From: Takashimella koratensis
Taxonomy: Eukaryota; Basidiomycota; Tremellomycetes; Trichosporonales; Tetragoniomycetaceae
Assembly (NCBI GenBank): GCA_003116875.1
Contig: BCKT01000010.1
Span: 806,001 to 870,000, forward strand
Reading direction: 5' to 3'
Length of the DNA stretch: 64,000 nucleotides
The notes under the pieces are model-generated. The model did no database searches and was not told where the DNA came from. It saw only the letters and a list, made by a program, of their open reading frames with translations. Shown here piece after piece: positions 57,869 through 64,000 of this stretch. The position numbers and the translations under genes are program-made. The first letter of the stretch is position 1; each line of letters opens with the position of its first letter.

Positions 57869-60065
57869 ATGGCTCCCATTGGCAAGCTCTACGGTTTCAC
57901 CGGTACGTCCTTGCTCTTCACGCCTGTTCTTTTGCCCGCAACGTACGACTTGGGATCATGACTGACTCGTGTTCTCCATCCTTCGTTGACATCTACCTCT
58001 TATTCTCGCTCTTCTTCCTTCCCTTTACTCTTACACTCTCTCAACGTCTCCTTTGCTCTCTCTCTCCCTCTCTCTCCCCCTCTATTCACCCTCCTCGCCC
58101 CACACGCCTACAGGCAACTCGCGCTTCCGTCGCGCTCTCGCCGCCGCCGCCCTCGCCGGCGTCGAGGTCGAGTACGACCCCAAGTTCACCGCCAAGGACG
58201 GCGCGTACAAGACTCCCGAGTTCCTCGCCAAGTTCCCCTTCGGCTACCTCCCGGCCTTTGAGACCACCGATGGACTCTACCTTCAGGAGTCGGGCGCCAT
58301 CGCTGACTACCGTGAGTGTGTGGATCATATGGTTTTCTTGTTGCTTTGTGTGGTCTCGGTGCCTGTGTAGGAGTTGGTAGGAGTTTGGTGCGCCGTGGTC
58401 TGGTGGCGAGTGCGCTAGATGGCACGGTTGCGCAGAGCCGAGGCGGGATAGATAAGCGGGGGTCGTTCGACTCGTCCTGCCTCTTGTCTGTTCTTCGAAG
58501 CCACCCGATCGACTCGGTCAAGCTTCGCCGAGTCGACTCGTGCTGCTCACTCACACTTCCTCTCTCCTTGCCCCTCTTCCCTCCCCCTCCCTATTCCTCT
58601 TTTCGGATGAGAACATTGCTACTCAGTTATCCCTGTCTTAATGACTTTATGTCGAGACTTTTCCGGCGGGTGGTACCGTCATATCTCTGATCCTCTACCT
58701 CCTCTTTCACCGTGATACGGCCCTTTATAAAATTAGATTGAGCTAAACATGCCGTGTTTGAAACAGTCGCCGCCGCTGGCCCCAACTCGACCCTCATCCC
58801 CACCGACCCCAAGGCTGCCGCCGAGGTCCGCCAGTGGCAGTACTTTGCCGACCAGGAGGTGAGTTCTGCGATCTACCTTGCTCGAACCCAGTTAACTTGT
58901 GACAGCTCTTCGTCAAGCACTCCTTCCCGGCCCGTATCCTCGCCGCTCGTGGTGTCCCCTACAACAAGGCTGTGAGTGTTCATCGCCAGGTCCCCTTTGG
59001 TCCAGCCTGCTAATTCTTGCAGATCTTCGACGGTGCCCTCGCTTCCGTCGTCGAGCGCCTCGAGGTCCTCGACAAGGTCCTCGCTGACCGCACTTTCCTC
59101 GTTGGCGAGCGCATCACCCTCGCCGACATCTTCGTCGCCACTGCCCTTACCAACTGCTTCACCGGTTTGATTGACGCCTCCATCCGCGCCAAGATCCCCA
59201 ACACTGTCCGCTTCGTCGAGACGTAAGTCAATCCGGACTTTCACTATTCTCCCCTTGCAGTGCTTACCATTTGCCCCAGCGTTATCAAGCACCCCAAGCT
59301 TGCCCCCATCTTCGACAACGGCAACGTCGTCTTCATCGAGAAGCAGCCCGCCTTTGTCCCTCCCGCCAAGGAGCCCAAGGCTGAGAAGCCCAAGGAGGAG
59401 AAGCCCAAGGAGGCCGCCCCCAAGGCCCCCAAGGCCCCCAAGAAGAAGGAGGCCGACGAGGAGGAGGAGGAGCCGCTTGTCCCCGAGGAGCCCAAGGCCA
59501 AGAACCCCCTTGACGACCTCCCGAAGAGCGCGTTCAACCTCGAGGAGTGGAAGAGGCAGTACTCCAACCTCGACACCAGGAAGGAGGCCATCCCCTGGTT
59601 CTACGAGAAGTGAGTTGGCTGCGGTCTCGGGGTTGGATTTAACTGACAATATCAGGTTCGACCACGAGGGCTTCTCCATCTGGAAGGTTGACTTCAAGTA
59701 CAACGCCGAGCTCACCCAGGTCTTCATGTCCGCCAACCAGGTGAGTGTTGGCTATACTTGTTTAGAAGCCATACTAACCCACCCAGATCGGCGGCTTCTT
59801 CAACCGATTGGAGGCTTCGCGGAAATACCTCTTCGGCTCGGTCGGTGTTGTCGGCAAGGCCAACGACTCGATCATCACTGGTGTCTTCATCCTTCGTGGC
59901 CAGGACTCCAAGCCGGTCGTTGACGTCGCCCCTGACTGGGAGTCGTACGAGTACAAGAAGATTGACCTCGCCAACGCCGACGACAAGGCCTTCTTCGAGG
60001 CCGCTCTCGCCTGGGACCTCGTTGTTGACGGCAAGGAGTGGGCCGACGGCAAGAACTTCAAGTAA
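57869..60065 (+). CDS. CAM1: Translation elongation factor 1B gamma subunit
   Basis: Exons 57869-57902, 58114-58311, 58767-58858, 58906-58971, 59023-59222, 59280-59609, 59656-59740 and 59787-60065, encoding 427 aa. The first half is a glutathione-S-transferase fold ([48 protein letters not shown]). A Lys/Pro/Glu-rich hinge follows ([14 protein letters not shown]). The C-terminal EF1G domain includes [34 protein letters not shown] and [18 protein letters not shown]. It anchors the nucleotide-exchange subunit that reloads eEF1A with GTP. Codon use is strongly biased to C-ending codons, as in a highly expressed gene. Introns 1 (211 bp) and 2 (455 bp) are much longer than the others (46-57 bp). 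Confidence 0.97.
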
Positions 60066-61597
60066 ACGAGCGCAAGCTTGTTAACGAGGTTTATTAATGT
60101 CTGTTTGGTGATGGGTGATGAGAAGGGGGTGAGGGCAGAGGCAGTATCCGAAGCAGGTATTAAAGCAGGCAGTTTTGCAAGTCTAGACAGTGATTGGAGA
60201 TGTCATCCGTCTTAATGAGAATGAGTACGGCTTGGGCCAGTTGCAGGTGGCTATAATGTTGATCAGGATTAGGAGAGATGATGGAAAGGATCAGAGTCAG
60301 ACTGTTATACCTTTGGAAGGGGCAAAGGACAGACGGAGATTGAACCGATCAACAGCCTTGTGCAGGTATAGAGTGACGAGATTGACGACCTATGGCTCTA
60401 TGCATGGAACTCCCGGCGTTCACGGACGTCGATAAACCCCCGGGCGCCGTGATCGCACGGAGGTGTCGCACGTCCATCAGAACATATCGTCGATGGAACG
60501 CGGAGGCTGGACTAAATTGCTCCGAAAATCTTGTCGGATGGGTCGAGAAGGATCCCATCAAAGATGTCAATCAGCTAGAGGATGTCCCCAGGGACCTATG
60601 CTAGATTATGCAGAATGAGCATCAGAGTGAGTGAAGAACTTGAGCATAGCGGTTGGAGTGGGTTGTCAAGAGGTCGTGCAAAGAGCAACGTTGTTGAGTT
60701 GACTGCCAAGAGGTCAGGTGGACCCGACGTTTGGTAGAGGTAAACATGTCCCATGTGTAGGATCAACCATGTCTCACCCTGTATGCCGTACCCCCCAGCC
60801 TGCCCCAACCTGACTTTACTGGGTGCAGAGCGAAACCCGCGGAAACCCTCACTGCGATCGGACAAGGGAGCAGGGTATATTAAAAAAACTGGACGCCGTT
60901 CCGCCCTGCCGCTCCTGGTCCCGCGGGTCATGGGCCGCCGTCTGCTTGGGACCTTGGACCTTGATCCTTGGTCCCCGACACTCGGGCCACAGCAGACATT
61001 CGGACTCAAGCGCAAGCACAAGCACAAGCTCCAGCTCCAGCTCCAGCCAAACGCACGCCATAACCACGCCACGATGTCGAGCGCAAGGCTTGCAGTCTGA
61101 CAGGCTCTGGGCTTGCATGGTGCATGCATGGTGCATGCATGGTCTTTGGCTGTAAAATTCAACCCTTAATGACTATTCCTAATACTTGATACTTGGCAGA
61201 TCTTTGGACTGATTTTTGATCCCACTCTGAGCCAAATATCCACCAGACTCCCCACGCGTAAACAATTCACCACCACTCGTCTCCAACCACTCCTCATGCG
61301 CACAACATAACCTGCTCCCGCCTCCCACCTCCCACCTCTCCACACACTTCCAACACCGCAGGCACTCTTCACCCCCACCACCCTACTGGCCGGCCTCGGA
61401 GAGGCTCAAACATTGCGCAGGGGAACCGTCCCGACTTTCCGTTACCGTACCTGGCAGACTGGCTGGCGCTTTGGCCCCACCCAACTCTCTGTCGTTCTTC
61501 CCAAAAGAACAAAACCCGACAAGGAACACTCAAGGAACATTGAAACAATCAAAAAAACACACACACCCGGGGATCGGATCCATCATTAGTTTCGCTC
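60066..61597. other. Intergenic, 1.5 kb
   Basis: The 3' flank of elongation factor 1B-gamma and 5' flank of the membrane protein. It carries short tandem repeats (60998-61050, 61114-61142). A 188-codon minus frame (60596-61162) is made largely of these repeats (Trp/Ser, Leu/Cys) and is not accepted. I see no tRNA or other RNA gene. Confidence 0.4.
60998..61142. repeat. Cluster of short tandem repeats
   Basis: Reads gcaagcacaagcacaag, then three ctccag units (to about 61050). After a gap comes tgcatgg followed by two perfect copies of tgcatgcatgg (61121-61142). The units are unrelated; slippage is the likely origin. Confidence 0.7.
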
Positions 61598-63558
61598 ATG
61601 AGCGCGCAGAGCCAGGATCCTTGGATCCAGCTCATCACAGACGACCGTTATGTCGCCTTCGGGTCGGCGGTGAGTCGCGAGTCTGGGTTGAGGGATAGAG
61701 CTGGGGAAACTGCTTGGAACGCCTCTTGAGCTTTGGCTTTGGCTTTGGCTTTGGCCTTGACCTCCTGGCTTTGGTCCACCGACACGATCCAACTTGCTCG
61801 AGAGCCATACTGATACCCTCCATAGATGATGGGCGTCATTGCGGACGGCATCATTCTCGGCGTCGTCCTCTGCCTCTGGCTGTACTGGTGGTCACATCGA
61901 ACGGGCAACGAGAAATGGGTCCACACTGCCCTCGGCGTGAGTCACACCTTTGCTCAAGGAAAACAAATCGAGCCAGCTGACTGCGTCAACAGATCTGGAT
62001 GTTGATATCCTCCGTAGGCCACTCGGCTTAGTGAGTCCTCCTCCTTCCCTATGCCAGGCTGCGGTCCGACCTTTCGCTGACATCGGTAGTAACTACGCCT
62101 TCGCGTTGAGTTTGTTCGTTTACTCGGACGAATCGTTCGACACTTTTGTGTATAGTCAATGGCTCAAGGGTCTATATATGAACGAGATGCTGCTCGTTAT
62201 CCCTGTCGAAGTAAGTCGATCCTCACCTGCTCCAGGACATCGATCGATCAATGGTTGCTCCTAAGCTCGTGCGTGAGCTCACCACCGCTCAGATCTTTTA
62301 TTCACATCGTTGTTGGGTCCTATGGGGCCACTCCAAAATCCTCGCTTTTTTATTCTCCAGCTTAATGTGAGTCGCACCCACCTTACGTCGAACACATGCT
62401 CATGGCGTTTAGAACACTCTTCGTTGTCCTCGTTCTCGTCATCGTCGCGACATATCAATCAAACTTCTTCACCATGACACGAGGTCCCATCTTCTTGACA
62501 GCTGTGAGTCGGGCTCTCGTCCTTGGGCTTGGTTTCTTGTACCATTGCTCATGTCCCCAGGCGTCGTCGCTTTGGGTATTGGATTGGGGGATCTCGGCGT
62601 TGATGATCCTCGGCTTGCGGCGGATGGAGAGCCATTTCATGACGACTCAGCGGCTGCTTCGGCGTATGATCATGTGAGTCCCGGTCCCGCCTGAGTGTTT
62701 CCCGCGCCTCTGCGCTGCACTCTCTGCTTTCTGATGGTAGCTGACCCATCGACTTCAGCTTGTCAGCAGAGGCCCAAATCATCCCTAGTTTAGCGTGAGT
62801 GACTAGCTTGTTAACCAATTGTCGTCGTTATTGACCTCGACCAGGCTCGTCGCCTACCTTCTCCGAGCTATCATCGCGCCGTCCAGTACAGTGACCTACT
62901 TCTTCATGTACGTGCTCTCCCGCCGCGAGACTCCCTTTTCTGACCATCTCAGGTTCGCACCCAAGATCTGGGTCGCCACCGCACTCGTCGTCTTCATCTC
63001 ACGGCAAGGCATGCAGAGTGATATGGAGGAAGAGAGGCAAAGGGTGAGTCATTACACTGACACTCTTCCCTTGCCACAAAGCTATCATCCTCTCTTCTCA
63101 TCTGCCGCACCCCGCGACTGTGCTGACCTGCCCAGCGCGAGATGAACTTTACCCACGGGATCATCGACCAGCCGCGGATAGACATGTCTGGGCGCCGCTA
63201 CACTGCCGAGGGGAGCATGATCGCGCGTCGCAGTACCCACTCCAGCCAAGCGCGTAACTCCCGCCCGTCCCCTACCGAGAACCACTTCGCGATGCACTCG
63301 ATATCAGGGGACGACCGGTCCACACCCAAATCGACCGAGAGCTCAGGGCCGACTGCCGATCTCGAGAACGGGAACCACATCAACGGTTTCGGTGGTGGCG
63401 TTGGTGGTGGAGGACATCGGTTAGCTGTCGAGATGCCACAGGCACCGAGTACAGCCTACCGACGGCATTCCGTGACTCCACTAGGTGTCGTCGAAGAGGC
63501 CAGAGAGAAGAATGATGGGACCGCTACGTTGGCGGAAATGTTGTATTCAAAAGTCTAG
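61598..63558 (+). CDS. Seven-helix membrane protein, DUF6534-like basidiomycete family
   Basis: Exons 61598-61669, 61826-61936, 61993-62030, 62090-62210, 62266-62366 (start uncertain; 62293 possible), 62413-62503, 62561-62673, 62759-62794, 62845-62907, 62953-63043 and 63136-63558; about 419 aa. Helices are visible at DGIILGVVLCLWLYWW, AFALSLFVY, LFVVLVLVIVAT, WGISALMILGL, SLALVAYLLRAIIAP and WVATALVVFIS. The signature AQIFYSHRCWVLW and the later LDWGISAL...TTQRLL follow the pattern of the large, uncharacterised seven-helix families expanded in basidiomycetes, sometimes compared with receptors. The soluble tail of about 140 residues is Ser/Gly/His-rich. Most introns fall between helices. Ligand and role are unknown. 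Intron 1 holds a CTTTGG repeat. Confidence 0.75.
61731..61754. repeat. (CTTTGG)x4 in intron 1 of the membrane protein gene
   Basis: Four perfect hexamer units lie inside the intron 61670-61825. Read on the other strand they give a Lys-Ala repeat frame that is not a real gene. Confidence 0.85.
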
Positions 63559-63814
63559 AGCGAAGAATGAGGGTAAAAGGGGAACTCATTGAGTATAGGA
63601 CAAAACACATAATCATCTCGTTGGCTGGGCTCAGGCCATCTTTTGGGGTCTCTAGGGTGAATCTCTCCTCACCATGTCTGTATCGTGTATCGCATATTTG
63701 TGTGATTGGAGTGTTTGGACGCGATGTATAGCGAATGCATCCGTATACAATCGGTCAGGCAGGCAGCAGCGATCATAAAACTTGCATTCAATCACAGAAA
63801 TCCAATCTGATATA

Positions 63815-64000
63815 CTACCCCTGTAGCAGCCTTGCTCGTTCTGAGGCGCTCTCGATATGCTCTTGGATAGGTGCATAGGTCTCGGTCAGTCTCTTGTGGG
63901 TTTCTTCATGAGACGACACCCACGACGTGAAGGTCTTCTTGAATTCGGAGTCGCCCTTGGTCCGCCTGTCAACTACTTGCGCAGCGTAGTCGATGCGGTG
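63815..64000 (-). CDS. 3' end of a gene cut by the right edge, unknown function
   Basis: The last 62 codons of a minus-strand frame, open to the window edge and ending in TAG at 63815-63817. The text is helical and charged (HRIDYAAQVVDRRTKGDSEF, then FTSWVSSHEETHKRL, PIQEHIESASERARLLQG) and has codon use like the other genes. I recognise no family from this part. It converges with the seven-helix membrane protein gene, 256 bp apart. The sequence may still contain an intron near the edge. Confidence 0.6.
   Translation of the reverse strand, partial: HRIDYAAQVVDRRTKGDSEFKKTFTSWVSSHEETHKRLTETYAPIQEHIESASERARLLQG

Noticed and set aside
58873..59736. 287-codon minus-strand frame antisense to elongation factor 1B-gamma
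   Set aside because: It is Leu/Gly/Val-rich shadow text created by the C-ending codons of the real gene.
60596..61162. 188-codon minus-strand frame
   Set aside because: Much of it is produced by short tandem repeats, with runs of Trp/Ser and Leu/Cys. There is no domain and no splice logic.

Overview
This window is nuclear DNA from a filamentous-fungus-like or yeast-like basidiomycete. The evidence is dense coding on both strands, a GC-rich base composition, and small GT-AG introns in nearly every gene. Family content (KIC1-type kinase, PCL cyclin, ICE2, basidiomycete-style seven-helix membrane protein) points to a basidiomycetous yeast, probably Tremellomycetes. The class-level placement is inference.

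Layout. Positions 1-9192 are an accessory metabolic block. It holds the 3' end of a phytanoyl-CoA-type dioxygenase, an ACS-family MFS carrier, a second complete dioxygenase, a Zn2Cys6 regulator, a xylose-isomerase-like TIM-barrel enzyme and an aquaglyceroporin. These genes are arranged around two short divergent promoters that share a 9-bp CGG-containing word. From 9386 to 14812 come an ABHD11/IMO32-like mitochondrial hydrolase and two tandem patatin phospholipases. From 15528 to 39985 is a housekeeping run: a membrane protein, an auxilin (SWA2), a mitochondrial PP2C phosphatase (PTC5), ICE2, tRNA dihydrouridine synthase (DUS1), a STE20/GCK kinase (KIC1-like), a Ser/Pro-rich protein, chaperonin CCT2, cyclin C and IMP dehydrogenase. 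About 4.5 kb without a convincing gene (39986-44467) separates IMP dehydrogenase from a PCL-type cyclin. The right part carries a tiny five-exon gene with microexons, a family X DNA polymerase, DPM3, VPS24, NBS1, elongation factor 1B-gamma, a seven-helix membrane protein and a cut-off gene at the right edge.

How genes may work together. The 1-9.2 kb block looks like a small uptake-and-catabolism island: carrier, oxygenases, sugar-type isomerase, polyol or water channel and local regulator. The substrate cannot be read from sequence. In my gene models 14 of 21 secure introns in this block are 31-36 bp, while none of 102 introns in the rest of the window is shorter than 38 bp. That sharp boundary suggests a different history or different constraints for the block. 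DNA polymerase X and NBS1 lie 3 kb apart and both belong to double-strand-break or gap repair, but DPM3 and VPS24 lie between them, so this is probably chance.

Gene models were built by hand. Nearly all exon junctions were checked for GT-AG boundaries and an intact reading frame. Gene identities come from family motifs, not from database searches.
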